Below, one piece after another: positions 12,201-23,368 of a stretch of DNA of 64,000 nt. Source of the DNA: Cristatella mucedo (Eukaryota > Bryozoa > Phylactolaemata > Cristatellidae); the NCBI GenBank assembly GCA_009760855.2, contig WPIO01000039.1, positions 1,529,001-1,593,000 of the forward strand, read 5' to 3'. The number at the start of each line of letters is the position of its first letter. The first letter of the stretch is position 1. The notes beneath the pieces are model-generated. The model searched no databases, was not told the DNA's origin, and was given only the letters and a program-made list of their open reading frames with translations. Position numbers and translations under genes: made by a program.

Positions 12201-14644
12201 GGGCAACTACTGGGCTTGCGAGAATGCTACACTTGTCAGCAAAACTACGACTCTACGCATCCTGCCAGGATTGGAGAGCATTTGTTGACGAATCCGGTAC
12301 GGTGCTAATGCAATGGACTATCTAGTCGCTAGGTCTCAACCCCACAAAACGTTTATGGGATGATATCTATGAGAGGCTGAGACGAGTATTCGGCCTACAC
12401 CAGAAGCGGAAATTTCTTGGTAAAATTCAGGCTCTATGGAATGCTACAGCAGAGCAGACAACACGAAAGCTTTTAGGGTCAATACCTGGGCAGACACAGG
12501 AGGCCATTAAGAATTGCAGCGGGGAGAACTTAGCACACTAAACGCATACATACCAACAGCAAGTGTTTGATTGTGGGCTGTCAATAAATATTTCCCCATG
12601 CTATGTGCAACTCAGGTATCCTTGGCATCGATTAAACCTCTCTTACTACCCAAACTGAAATGCCCTAACCATGTTATTCATTTTGTTTGTTTATCAAGCA
12701 TGATATTACTCACCATTCAATTGCATTTCCCTTTGCAGCAAATGTAAAGCGCCTAGAGAGAGATTGAGTTCTCTGAGGGTGCTTTATCAAGTGCATTATT
12801 ATTATTATTAATGTCAGCTACAGCAGTTAAGCCACGAATACAAGGATTTTTGCAGCCGAGTCGATAAACTTGAATTCTCATAACATAAAAAACTTCTTCC
12901 ACACGCTTTCAGTACTGTCAGACAAAGATCAAGTCAATCAGGCGATCAGCTAATGAAATAGCAGCCTAATAGCATGATTGAGGTATAGGCCGGCCTTGGT
13001 AAATATTTTTGCTTTTACGCGTATATATATTCAGATGATGCCAAGCTCTATTAACCATTCTAGCCCAAAAAAGCAACTACCGCATTACATAAAATGAGTG
13101 CCTGCCTTACAGACCTTAGCCATGGCCTGACACCTTTGTACTCGGCAGAAGTGTTGCACCAGTCTTAATATTCTCGTGCGCTCAGAGCTAGTCAAGACAC
13201 TACAAACTGCCTGCCTCTTCTTCGGCAACGGAAACGTTTGCACTGCAGGTCACAGCTTGCCAGTAATTTCCAAACTTTTGTTAAAAAATCTGCCAACTCT
13301 GGGTCTTCCTTTCCACGCACCCTACACTGCTACACCTATGCTGCTTGTGCATTGACTGCCCTGACACAGCCATGCTTCATAGCCTCTGTTTTTTGCTTCA
13401 GATGAAGTCTCATTTGGCTACTGTATGCATATAAAAAGTCCCAATGAGATAGGGCTAAAATAACTTCGCAATATTACCTGCTGTCTCAAAACAAAAGCGA
13501 AGTTACATGTTGACATATACTAAGTACAAAAGTGAAGTAGATTCGGTATTGACCAGCATGACTGCCGATTGCACAGGAATATTTACAGGCAAGGGGAGTG
13601 CAAACAGCTGCAAATAGTGTTACACACATTAGGTCTGGCTTATCGCATAATAAATTGACACAAAATATTTGTCAAGTGACAGAACCCGTGTCCAAGGCAG
13701 CAATGTAAATATATATCCCTAGTGATGACGGACAAATCTTGTGTCCATACAGATGAGCAATTTTCATCGAACGTCGGTGGCTATTATAATTTTATGCTTT
13801 TATGCTTTTTGTAGATATTCAGGCAATCGAAAAGTGCCAAGGATTTACGCCTTACGCCGGCAGTGGGCAGAAACTACATACGTGGCTCCCTTTACTTCAC
13901 AGCACTCTCACTGAGCAGCCAGCCGTTACACAACATCTAGTTTTCCAATCCGAAGCAGCGCTCAGCGTGCTAAGCCCGACAACAGTGCCCGAGGCTCTAA
14001 TATGCACCGCCTAGCGTTTGCAGCAGAGGGAATCAGGTCTCGGAGGTAAATCAACATGTGATCTAGTCATTAAAAAGGAAGTAGAGTCAAACAAAGACAT
14101 TTTCCACCGAGATTTCTGCAGGTCTGTGGAACCGCAGCACTCAGCAAACCGTTGTCTGCTTGCAGTGCTAAGTGATGTGGGGGGAGGCAAGAGTTCAGTC
14201 ACCTAGTTACCGATAAATATCGAGAAAACAGCATAATAGTTCTCAAATTAAAATGCCTTAAGTCAATAGGCGTCTAGCGACAATCGGGAAGTCTGCGAAA
14301 AGCATTTGGCCAGGCTACCTAGCTCCACTATCGTGAGCCTAAGTTATGCAATAAAGGTTCGCAGGCTAAATGAGCCTAATGAGTAACAAACCAAATAAAA
14401 TGCTTGAGCACCTAATAGATATGATAGAAAAAATTAACGACGCTGCATGGCGACCACATACTACAGCATGGCAGGAGCGAGCTACGGGCTCGGAAGAGCC
14501 GACGAACTAGTGCAGCGAAATGATCACCTGCAGAAGCTCCTGAGCGTTGGCTACGGCAATCTGAGCCTTGACTTGGTCCATTAGCTGCCCCTTCTGTGCA
14601 GAGTCAAGCTTTCCGCCGGCGGGAATGGATGACGAGAAATCCAT
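9130..14644 (-). CDS. TIMM13: Mitochondrial import inner membrane translocase subunit Tim13 (three exons)
   Basis: Joins three exons on the minus strand: 14528-14644, 9322-9390 and 9130-9240. The spliced product is 98 residues (human about 95). In the family, Tim13 pairs with Tim8 in the intermembrane space as a hexameric chaperone escorting hydrophobic precursors to the inner-membrane TIM22 machinery. The exon 1 helix contains [16 protein letters not shown], nearly the same as vertebrate Tim13. Twin CX3C motifs are C45-x3-C49 and C64-x3-C68 with 14 residues between, the family spacing, followed by MDRYMDSWN. Start chosen at MDFSSS; an upstream in-frame Met would add 16 residues unlike the family. 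Intron 1 is 5137 bp and full of mobile elements, intron 2 only 81 bp. All introns are phase 0 with GT-AG ends. No damage is seen. Confidence 0.95.
9322..9390 (-). CDS. TIMM13: TIMM13 exon 2 (residues 40-62)
   Basis: Acceptor ACTTTTAG then AAAATGTCC; donor CAG|GTAAGA. It encodes 23 residues, [10 protein letters not shown] followed by [13 protein letters not shown], holding the first CX3C pair. Confidence 0.95.
11024..11180 (+). mobile_element. SINE-1 copy
   Basis: Same arrangement as the copy at 15118-15262: a tRNA-like head with a box A-like GCCCAGCGGTTAAAGTGC, a box B-like GGGCTCGAGTCCC, then a GATTAAG hairpin tail (GGGCGCT) and an AT-rich end. It lies in TIMM13 intron 1. Confidence 0.75.
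11300..11362. repeat. Three tandem copies of a 21-bp unit
   Basis: Units at 11300-11320, 11321-11341 and 11342-11362 share TTTTAGCTGGATAGTGGA with one or two changes. In one minus-strand frame this reads as a short peptide repeat, which I regard as incidental. It lies in TIMM13 intron 1. Confidence 0.75.
12290..12545 (+). pseudogene. Tc1/mariner transposase C-terminal fragment
   Basis: The frame from 12301 gives QWT, one stop, then [14 protein letters not shown], matching the SPDLNPIEHLWD block around the last catalytic acidic residue of Tc1-like DDE transposases. The usual C-terminal block follows ([20 protein letters not shown]), then a terminal stop at 12540. The upstream part is too decayed to follow. 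Antisense within TIMM13 intron 1. Confidence 0.8.
12655..12815 (+). mobile_element. LINE-B 3' end with (ATT)n tail
   Basis: Contains the family's terminal sequence CCTTTGCAGCAAATGTAAAG, the hairpin (outer arm AAGCGCC, inner AGAGA/TCTCT) and CAAGTGCATTATTATTATT. It is 5'-truncated to about 160 bases. Confidence 0.9.
12816..14527. other. TIMM13 intron 1 sequence, nothing recognised
   Basis: I see no repeat family member or exon here. Short frames at 13802-14014 and 14011-14206 overlap on opposite strands without recognisable content. Confidence 0.4.
14528..14644 (-). CDS. TIMM13: TIMM13 exon 1 (residues 1-39)
   Basis: Starts at ATG 14644-14642 and ends CTGCAG before the donor GTGATC; phase 0. 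It encodes a short Ser/Gly-rich leader and the first amphipathic helix. Confidence 0.92.
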
Positions 14645-15117
14645 TTTTTCGACAGAAGTAGAAGCCGACCGAAGGAAGACGAACAGCTCCACCAGCCGAG
14701 ACCTCGCCGGACGCGACCTTCACCTTTATCGGTATTAAGTTCGCATTGAGCCGCTGTAGTGAATTGCTGCTTCTTTGCACAAAGAGCGGTGACCATCAAA
14801 CAGAGGTCAATATGAACTTATTTTATTGAAAGAAATTGTTTTAATAAATTAGCCAAAGTAGAAATAAATTCAGACCCTGGAAGACTAATAGCCTATCTCG
14901 AATACAAGTCACTGGCTGCCGCGCTGGGGTGCAGGGGCCCGTACATTCGCGGATCGCTGTGAAAACAGCTTCAGTGTGATCGGAGACGCCAGCGTTAGCT
15001 CTTTCGCTGTACTGGCCATCATGGTGCAGCTAGCGCTTCGGGGAGCCTGGTAAACAACGTCTAGGGTACCGAAGTAACAGACGTTAGCCCTTTTGCTGGC
15101 CATTGGGGCGCATGCCG
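14645..15117 (-). other. TIMM13 5' flank; unidentified small frame
   Basis: The presumed TIMM13 leader and promoter lie here on the minus strand; no TATA box stands out. A 64-codon minus-strand frame (14909-15103) has a basic, serine-rich start but no recognised family. Confidence 0.3.
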
Positions 15118-15262
15118 AGCTGGTTTGGTCTAGCGGTTAAGGTGCTCGCCCCGACCAAGGTCCGACTGAGGTTGTGGGCTCGAGCCCCGAGGCATATGTG
15201 AAGCGCCTGAATAGAGATTAAGTTCTCTTTGGGCGCTATATAAATAAATTATATTTTATATT
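15118..15262 (+). mobile_element. SINE-1 copy, best preserved
   Basis: Box A-like TGGTCTAGCGGTTAAGG at 15126-15142 and box B-like GGGCTCGAGCCCC at about 15176-15188 form a tRNA-related RNA polymerase III head. The body joins directly to GAAGCGCC, ATAGAGATTAAGTTCTCT and GGGCGCTATATAAATAAATT, a hairpin of the same plan as the LINE-B 3' end. This is the usual arrangement of a SINE mobilised by a LINE partner through a shared tail. Confidence 0.85.
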
Positions 15263-15284
15263 TTATGCTTGCATACGGCGCAGT

Positions 15285-15566
15285 AGATCGGCGGCAACGA
15301 GGCACCAGCGCCAGCGGCACGAGAATTCGGTGGACGCCACCGAACCCGGTCTTATAGTGCCCGTGGCTGGCGTTTTGCGTTTGTGTGTACGAGTGCGTGG
15401 TTCCAGCTTAGGGATTGGCCTCTGTGAACTTAGTTTAGAGTCCGGTGAAATGCCGATCGGGGCATCAGCGCATCTACGGAAATCGCAGCGCGCTGTCGCT
15501 GTCATGTACTTGGTTATTCTGGCCCTCCATCTATTTGGGTCGTGCCTTACTATAGACACCTTACTA
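15285..15566 (+). repeat. LTR-like repeat, central segment (copy 2)
   Basis: Almost identical to 16590-16875, from the CACCAGCGCCAGCGGCAC block through GGGTCGTGCCTTACTATAGA. The clearest difference is a short indel near 15488. High identity to its neighbour 1.3 kb away points to recent or homogenised duplication. Confidence 0.85.
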
Positions 15567-15997
15567 TAAAATCGTGCGCACGCTCCGACCTATGCACGAT
15601 CGCTGTCAAGCGGCCAGCGTTAATGGTTCAGCGTCTGTGGTGCGGCGATGGGATGCCTTTGCAATAAAATCACTGAGCCTAGAGCGGGCAACGAAATTTC
15701 GAAAATAGCTGCACACGGTGCGCCCAAAGCTCCAGTCGGCCCTTGGAGGAGCGGTTTCCGCCCTCTCGATATCTGCAGCGAGTTATCGACAACATTAGAA
15801 ATGGCACTGCTAAAAGGAGGTAGCAGGCCACGCATGGGTTTTAGTCTACTTTTGAAGTTAAATTTTGGGTCCCTCAACCGTTCTATTTGCCCTGCTAAGT
15901 TTTATTTACGGCCAGGGAAAGGTCGCAAAGCCGCACAAGGAAATCTCGGTGGCTTTCACTCATAGTTTACTGATTCAACAGCATCAGGCTAAGGATA

Positions 15998-16080
15998 AAT
16001 ATATAAATATATATATAATCTGTATATATCTATATGCAATATATATATATAAATATATATATATGCAAGATTTATATATG
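15998..16080. repeat. AT-rich microsatellite (TATA-type)
   Basis: Imperfect run of ATATAT/AAATATAT units. Confidence 0.85.
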
Positions 16081-16169
16081 CATTGTACATGTAGCACAGC
16101 AGCAGACTGGCTCAATTTAAGGCGCACAAAAAGTACACGGCGGAAAAATACCTTCGTCCCCAAGTAGCG

Positions 16170-17110
16170 AGCCAGAGGGAGTAGCAGTTTTGTGAGACCG
16201 GGGGGGGGGGGGCTTAACTCCAGCCGGGAAGCTAAACGACCTGTAGTGTCGGCCTGCTATCCGGGAGCCGCAGGTCGATATCGGCGGGCCTCTCAACCTC
16301 GGCCATAACTCAATCCAAAAGTAATCGCCTGGAGCAATTTCAGCATTCGAGCTGGACGGGGCTGCTGATTTGGTAGTCAAACAATGATAGTAATATTCTC
16401 ACGATAATGGCCCGCGGTGGTGAGTCCAATACGATTAAGCGCTTGTCCCGTTGTCCCGGCTAGTTATTTAAGAGTAAGGCAACGTTCGCTCAAGGCGCTC
16501 GCTTTCACCTTCGTTGCCATAACCAGCTGCCCGAAAGTTATCGGACTCGTTTTCTCTTAGAGCGAGGGAGGAGAGCGGGCTGCGCACGCCAGAGATCGGC
16601 GGCCACGAGGCACCAGCGCCAGCGGCACGAGAATTCGGTGGACGCCACCGAACCCGGTCTTATAGTGCCCGTGGCTGGCGTTTTGCGTTTGTGTGTACGA
16701 GTGCGTGGTTCCAGCTTAGGGATTGGCCTCTGTGAACTTAGTTTAGAGTCCGGTGAAATGCCGATCGGGGCATCAGCGCATCTACGGAAATCGTGGCGCG
16801 AATGAACCGCTGTCGCTGTCATGTACTTGGTTATTCTGGCCCTCCATCTATTTGGGTCGTGCCTTACTATAGACGCAGGTAACCTAGGTACGGCGGGGCA
16901 TTTCCGCCGTAAGAGCGGCTGTTTCGGTGACAGCCTGCCAGGAGTGTGAAAATAAATATGAATTAGACGCGCAATCACACAGTGCGCTTCCGAATCAGTT
17001 CAGTAAAACCTCCTATTCGCGCGTGTATCTCGCTTCAATTCACGCCACGAGCTCACGACCTCTTGGTAACGTAAGTAGGTTGGTGTTAGAGACACTGCTA
17101 GCACAAAACC
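16170..17110 (+). repeat. LTR-like dispersed repeat, copy 3
   Basis: Long copy of the family also seen at 1530-2600. It has a TATTTAAG promoter-like box at 16464-16472 and an AATAAA at 16951-16956, in the order expected for U3, R and U5 of an LTR. A G-run occurs at about 16200-16213. No adjacent gag or pol sequence is visible, so it would be a solo LTR or an unrelated promoter-bearing repeat. Confidence 0.6.
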
Positions 17111-18159
17111 TGTTTATTGTGCGTCGACGAGCATCGAATCGTATTCGGCAGTTGGCTGAGCCACTTGGTCCGTGCCGCATCGAGTGGTGCTGGCGCTTTC
17201 GCGATGTAGCCCGCCCAATTTTGCCGATTGCCGCAGACATCAGAAGCGGACAAGTCAACCGCGCATAGCTGCTTTATTATGTGACGCCGCAGCCCACAGT
17301 AACTCTCACAAAGCTAAACCGAGTCTAAGTGCCCGAGTCTCCGTCCTAAAGACGGTCGGGCGAGATAGCAATTCAGTAGGATCGCACTGAAATTGCTTAA
17401 TAATTCAGATGATTTTAGTATTGGTAATTCATCAGACCACGGAGAAATCCTATATTTTTATACCGACAGGCTCCTGGATGGCTCCTGGATGGCGCTTCTC
17501 CGGGAAGCTAGCCACAGACCCGAACTGTTTGTAGGTACTTACATAGACTGGAAAGAACGCCGCATATAAACTGATCAGTGATAATAGTTGAACGCTAGCA
17601 CATAATATAATATAATGATAATAATACAAAATTACCCTAGGAGAATTTAATCTCTTCCTGGGTGCTTTACATATGCTGGAAGGAAAAGCAGCACGGCTAT
17701 TGGTTAGTGATATCAAGCTAAACGCGCTTCTTTATGAGAGTTGCTCGACGCGTTTTGTGAGTTTTAATGATCAGAAACCGGACATGTCGTAGTTTGTGGC
17801 TTAGACCTTATATAGGTCATCGGAAGTGATAGTACGCGTTATTTAATTATTCACTTTTGGTCTACTTTGGCTGTGTAATATTCGTGTACAGTTAAACGTT
17901 AAGGACACAGACTTGCTAATAAAGAATTTAAATAAATATTCTTTACTGCCGTTCTTGATTTTCATCGCTACACCGGCTAGCAGACAGTGAATGAGTCACG
18001 GGGAAAGATAAGTACTTGCTCCCGGTATGAAGTAGCATGGCTTTGATGCTCTGCCGAAAATAGGATTTATAGCTCTGGCCGTGTGCACGAATGATATTCC
18101 AGTTCAAGTTTACATTAATTACAGCTCGAATAAGAGCCAGACGCTCGGGCGCGTCGCTT
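17111..18159. other. No gene seen; weak LINE-like 3' end at 17590-17690
   Basis: On the minus strand about 17590-17690 has a diverged LINE-type tail: AT-rich end, GAGAATTTAATCTCTTCC hairpin core and a GGTGCTTTACAT continuation. Nothing else is recognised. Confidence 0.4.
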
Positions 18160-18361
18160 GCACTGTGCATGCTGCCACTAACCACAGTTGCATGCTGACC
18201 CTGTGCATGTCACCCATAATCACGTTATTCACGTTGTTTATCAAACATGATATTACTCACCATTCAATCGAGTTTCCCTTTACAGCAAATGTAAAGCGCT
18301 TAGAAAGAGATTGAGTTCTCTGAGGGCGCTTTATCAAGTGTATTATTGTTATTGTTATTGC
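18160..18361 (+). mobile_element. LINE-B 3' end with (ATT/GTT)n tail
   Basis: Carries the 3' region TGCTGACCCTGTGCATGTCA, CACCATTCAATCG, the hairpin at about 18293-18332 and a tail of TATTGTTATTGTTATTG. Confidence 0.9.
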
Positions 18362-19363
18362 ATCTATCCAGACGAACCCGGCCAGCTGAACGGTGGCAAA
18401 GCCGATTACTTAGACCGCCGTTAAAGCACAACTCGCGAGGTGGCGGTTTTAAGTGATGACGATACAGTTAAGACAGCAACAGAAAGTTCTGAGATGAATG
18501 AATAATCAAAATCTTTTCTAGAAATATGTTTTAGAGCCTGAAGAGATGGGAAAGTTGATAAAGTCGGTTATGTTGGGTTTCTCACAGTATCTCGGCCGTG
18601 GGCGGCCTTAATTTAAAGTGGAGAGAGTAAATGGCTAGTGTGTCAAATCAGTCAGTTTACGACAGTAGTCTAGATATTAATGGCTGTTATGGAAATAAAA
18701 TAATTCGCAAACAGATATACTTAGTCATCAGCGATGGCTTAGATCTTATGATCTCCATCTGACGTGATGGTTAGTCAGTAGTTCTTCACGCCTCGTATTA
18801 GTCGTACACGGTCCTCTTCGGCTATGGATTCCGCAGCTCTACGTTAAGGACATTAAGCAGGCGCATTCTTGATTACTAATGCGGTCCCCTATAATCACCC
18901 CATCCGCCTACAACATTGTTGGGTCTGCTGTACCGCGAGAGCGGACTACTCTGGCGGAAGCCGCTGAGGCGAGAACAGCGGACCCACTTGCAGTAGCAGC
19001 TTCCAAGCCAGCGTGCTGGCTATGCGGCCCGGTTTCGCGTTTCCGTAATAAACGGCATTTGCCTGAGCCGTCTTGATCTGTGCGCGACTGCCCGAACAAA
19101 CTTAACAAGCATGCGTAGGTAAGCTTCTATTACTGGTTAGCCGTACATCGAAACGGCTGTTCACCTAGCATCTGCTAGGCGTCTATAAGGAATTGCAGCT
19201 GCTAGGAGCGCTGGGTTTGTAGTGAGGGACTTAAGTTCACGAGCCGCCGTGGTAAGTTCAAAATGACAGCACCTGTAGCAAATTGCAGCAAGCAAGAAGT
19301 AATCAAGGACGACTTACATGGACGGAGAAAATACTGTAAGTGAGGAGCTGGTGAGTTGTGAAC
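18362..19363. other. No feature recognised
   Basis: Mixed-composition DNA. A GC-richer part at 18880-19080 has short frames on both strands with no recognised content. Confidence 0.35.
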
Positions 19364-19478
19364 GGTTTTAAATGTGGTCAAGTGAAGGAATGTGATGATG
19401 CAAGTCAATAGAGAGTCTCTGGCCTTGTGTGCGTAGGAGCCTGGGTCACGATCACTCAAGGATGTGAAGTTCTTTAGG
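19364..19478 (-). mobile_element. LINE-B fragment, decayed
   Basis: Aligns with 33826-33915: TTTTAAATGTGGTCAAGT, GACGCAAGTC-like, GAGTCTCTGGCCTT and CGTAGGAGC correspond to the segment between the RT C-terminus and the 3' end. Heavily mutated. Confidence 0.5.
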
Positions 19479-20211
19479 GGCACAGCCCAAACAGGCTGTC
19501 AGATGATCAGGTGAGGGAATTCTGAGGAGTACATCTCCCCGGGGTTCGTGAATTTTTCTGGCTCGCAGTGCATATAGAGCATGCGTGAGCGTGCGTGCGT
19601 GGTTGCGCCTATGCTATATAGTTGTTTGCCTGCTGACCTACGTAAATACATGGCCCCAAGTGTAAGTATTACAAGCAGAGTTGATTAAAGGATTTCGGAT
19701 ACGTTGTCCAGAGAAAGATAATGAATTTCTCAAAATGGTAAGACAAAATCTTATAGAAAAATCGGGGAGACTTCTTTGGAGAGGTTTCATCTTGGACGCC
19801 GAATAAATCTTTATCTCGAAGAGGTTGCCGTTTGTTTTAGAAAGCCGCCAAATTATACTCGAGAAAGGCTAAATAGGCTTACCCTGTGTCGCACGATTGA
19901 AAAAAGTCTGGAGTATAAGGTGCTCTACTTACTTGCACCGGCCTGCACCTATCTGGTCTCCTTGCTACCATTGCGTGTCTGGCACGTGACCTGCTCTTTA
20001 GCATCTTGTCGTCTCGCTGTCACTCGTAATAAATAAAAGTATTCTGTTGATGATCGAGCCATCAGTTTGTACCAACCGAAAGCCTCGAACTAGCTTCTCT
20101 TTACGACCACTACCTGAAAGTGACCACCGTTATAGTTTAAGTCTTCGTTTAAGATGCATCTATACCGCTCAGCATTCTTTTTGCCCCAGTGACTTCTTTA
20201 TTGTTCACGTG
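19479..20211. other. No feature recognised
   Basis: No exon or repeat family recognised. Confidence 0.35.
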
Positions 20212-20302
20212 CGTGTTAAATCGTCAGCTATTATCGTGTTAAATCGTCAGCTATTATCGTGCACGGGTACGTGGGCGTACCCGTGCACGATAATAGCTGA
20301 CG
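20212..20302. repeat. Perfect 27-bp-arm palindrome with an extra direct repeat
   Basis: Positions 20245-20271 and 20276-20302 are exact reverse complements around the 4-base loop TGGG. The left part (CGTCAGCTATTATCGTG) is also repeated directly at 20222-20238, each time preceded by GTGTTAAAT. The arms show no decay, unlike the surrounding repeats. Confidence 0.85.
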
Positions 20303-20496
20303 TCCTACTAACCAGTGGCCCCGCCCCCGTGTTTTCCTGTTGCTTTAGCATTGTGGTCTAAGCATCATATTCGATTTTTTTTGCATCCTTACCATATATG
20401 ATACCGTGCATGCCACTAACCGTTAACCACTGACTCTCTCTTGCAGTGAGTTGTGAAACTCGTGGATACAGATTCAGTTGTTTTAAGCGCTTTAAA

Positions 20497-21942
20497 ATGT
20501 AATGTATCTCCGTCTGTAACTCCACAAAGTCATAAAGACTATGTGGGTGCTACGCAGAAGAGTTTTGTATAGCGCACTCACAGCCTAAGTGGCTTTCGGT
20601 ACGTATTCGGTAGCCAACAGACTTCGTCTCACGCAACGAAGAGAAAGTGGGAAGCATAGCAGAGTTAGGAGAGCAGTTGAGGTAGTGAGTAGCATAGAAG
20701 TAGCAGTTCAGGACCGCTGAAAAAGATGTGCCCTAGTCGGCAGTTGGAGAGTAGATGTTGCGTAAGAATTGTGGAAGTGAGTTCCACAGTCTAGGACCTG
20801 CAGAGCTAAAGCTTCTGTCTCCAACTGTCTTTAAGCGGAGGAATGCGACAGCTAATTTATTGTCCACACAGGACCTGAGGGCACGAACAGGCTGAAACTG
20901 ATGCAGCAGTTCAGCTAGGTACGAAGGAGCCAAGCCGTGGCGGGCCTTGTGGGTCAGCGTAAGAACTTTGCTCTGTATACTTTGCTCAACCGGCAACCAT
21001 CCTAGCTCTTTCAGCAATGGTGACACGTGCTCAAACCGCTGGGACTTGAAGACCAGCCTTGCAGCCATATTCATAGTCCGCTGTAGTGGCATAATAGCTT
21101 TCTTTGGTAGCCCAGCCAAAAGGGAATTACAATAATCAAGCCGAGACAGAACTAAAGAGCTAGTTAATTTTTTACAAGCCACTGTGGAAGACAGCTTCTA
21201 ATCTTGGATAGGGATCGGATGTGATGGCTAGCTGTAGAGGCAGTCTTCTGAATGAAGCTTTTGAAATTGAGGCAGCTGTCGAACACGACACCTAGATTAC
21301 GAGCACGTGGTGAAGGTCGCACAATAGCATCACCTATTAGAACAGCAAAGCCTTTTAATCCAGCCACACGCTTAGGGTGTCCTATGAGAAGCAGTTCGGT
21401 TTTATCGTTATTTAATTTCAGGAAGTTTTCCGACATCCAGGATCGAATATCGGCAAGGCAAGCATTCAGTTTCTCAGTTGCTGCAGCAGATTCCGACGGT
21501 TTAAATGACAAATACAACTGAGTATCGTCAGCATAGAAATGATATCCTATTCCATGGGCCTTAATCATTTTCCCCAGAGGCTGCGTATAAATAGAGAACA
21601 GCAAGGGACCAAGTACAGACCCTTGAGGGACTCCACAGGTGACCCCTCTCATGTCTGAGACCTGACCCCCACACGACACGGATTGAACACGATCAGACAA
21701 GTAGGATTTAAACCACGCCAGTGCTTCGTCTGCCAGACCGATCGTTGTTCTCAATCGTTCAAGCAGAACTTCGTGATCAATTGTGTCGAAGGCAGCAGAC
21801 AGATCTAGCAGAGCTAGGGCAGTGACATTCCCGTCGTCGTTGCCACGTAGAATGTCATTGTTAACACGGAGGAGAGCAGTTTCAGTAGAGTGCTGCCTCT
21901 TGAAACCTGATTGAAATGTTTCTGACATTCCATTATTTTTTA
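20497..21942 (-). mobile_element. LINE-A copy, RT domain largely intact
   Basis: The minus-strand frame 21928-21164 encodes 254 residues of a CR1/L2-like reverse transcriptase: [50 protein letters not shown] (catalytic YADD) and NFLKLNNDKTELLLIG. One frameshift near 21175 separates it from a 149-residue continuation (SLVLSRLDYCNSLLAGLPKK to a stop at 20733). The 3' untranslated end follows and finishes with ATTACATT-type repeats at 20497-20515. It is truncated at the 5' end, so no endonuclease. This is the least damaged RT in the window. Confidence 0.92.
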
Positions 21943-22084
21943 AAAGGTTATTATTGCTTCGTGCTTGGCTATTTAAGCTCTCTAAAGTGGCTTATTGGGA
22001 ATGGGGCATGGATACTAAAAAAACCCAATTAAGGCACTGCTAAATAATGTTGCCTGCTTAAAAAAGATGCTTAGCAGATTCAGT

Positions 22085-22200
22085 ATTCTCATTTGTATAG
22101 CGGCAGAAGAGCCTTAACGGCTTACACCAACGCTTCCAGTTGGCAACACGGGATCGCCCTCTGCAGGATTTGAAGCCACTGCACGATTCAGCTTTACAGA
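22085..22200 (-). mobile_element. SINE-2 3' part
   Basis: The reverse complement shares GTTAAGGCTCTTCTGCC and TATACAAA with the end of the SINE-2 copies at 23825 and 24840. The tRNA-like head is not clear. Confidence 0.45.
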
Positions 22201-22369
22201 CTCATAAGTTCTAATCGTATTAAGTCGGCTGAAAATGGTAACATTCGGTCTTGTCATTACTTGTCGCTCTATTCCGGATTAGCAGCAGGGTCTAATGAGC
22301 CGTATCGATTGAACACGTAGTCCCTACCCTCCTCTCCAGGCCCGTGGTTCAATCTGGGTGGCTACCGGG

Positions 22370-23143
<774 letters not shown>

Positions 23144-23230
23144 GACTAGATAATAATAGTAAAAACAATAATAATAAGCTTGACAAAGCGCCCTCAGAGA
23201 ACTCAATCTTTTTCTAGGCGCTTTATCTTT
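23144..23230 (-). mobile_element. LINE-B hairpin-and-tail insertion
   Basis: AATAATAG..AATAATAATAA tail, GACAAAGCGCCCTCAGAGAA and TTTTTCTAGGCGCTTTAT are the reverse complement of the LINE-B 3' hairpin. Almost nothing upstream of the hairpin is present. Confidence 0.8.
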
Positions 23231-23368
23231 GCCGATCTCTTTCTTTGCATTCTAACTGTGCTGTAAAGGAAGCATTGTGATTGGTTTGCAATAACCTTTA
23301 CAATTGCCATACGAATAAGAGCAGGAAGACCGATTTGCAACGACGAATTAAATGCTGTGAGGATTACA

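Noticed and set aside
14645-14692. Upstream in-frame Met as the TIMM13 start
   Set aside because: It would add 16 residues (MELFVF...) not found in Tim13 proteins; the start at 14644 gives the usual length.
15263-15559. 98-codon minus-strand frame, also seen at 16538-16978
   Set aside because: Both lie inside the LTR-like repeat copies and are antisense readings of duplicated non-coding DNA; the repetition explains the apparent conservation.
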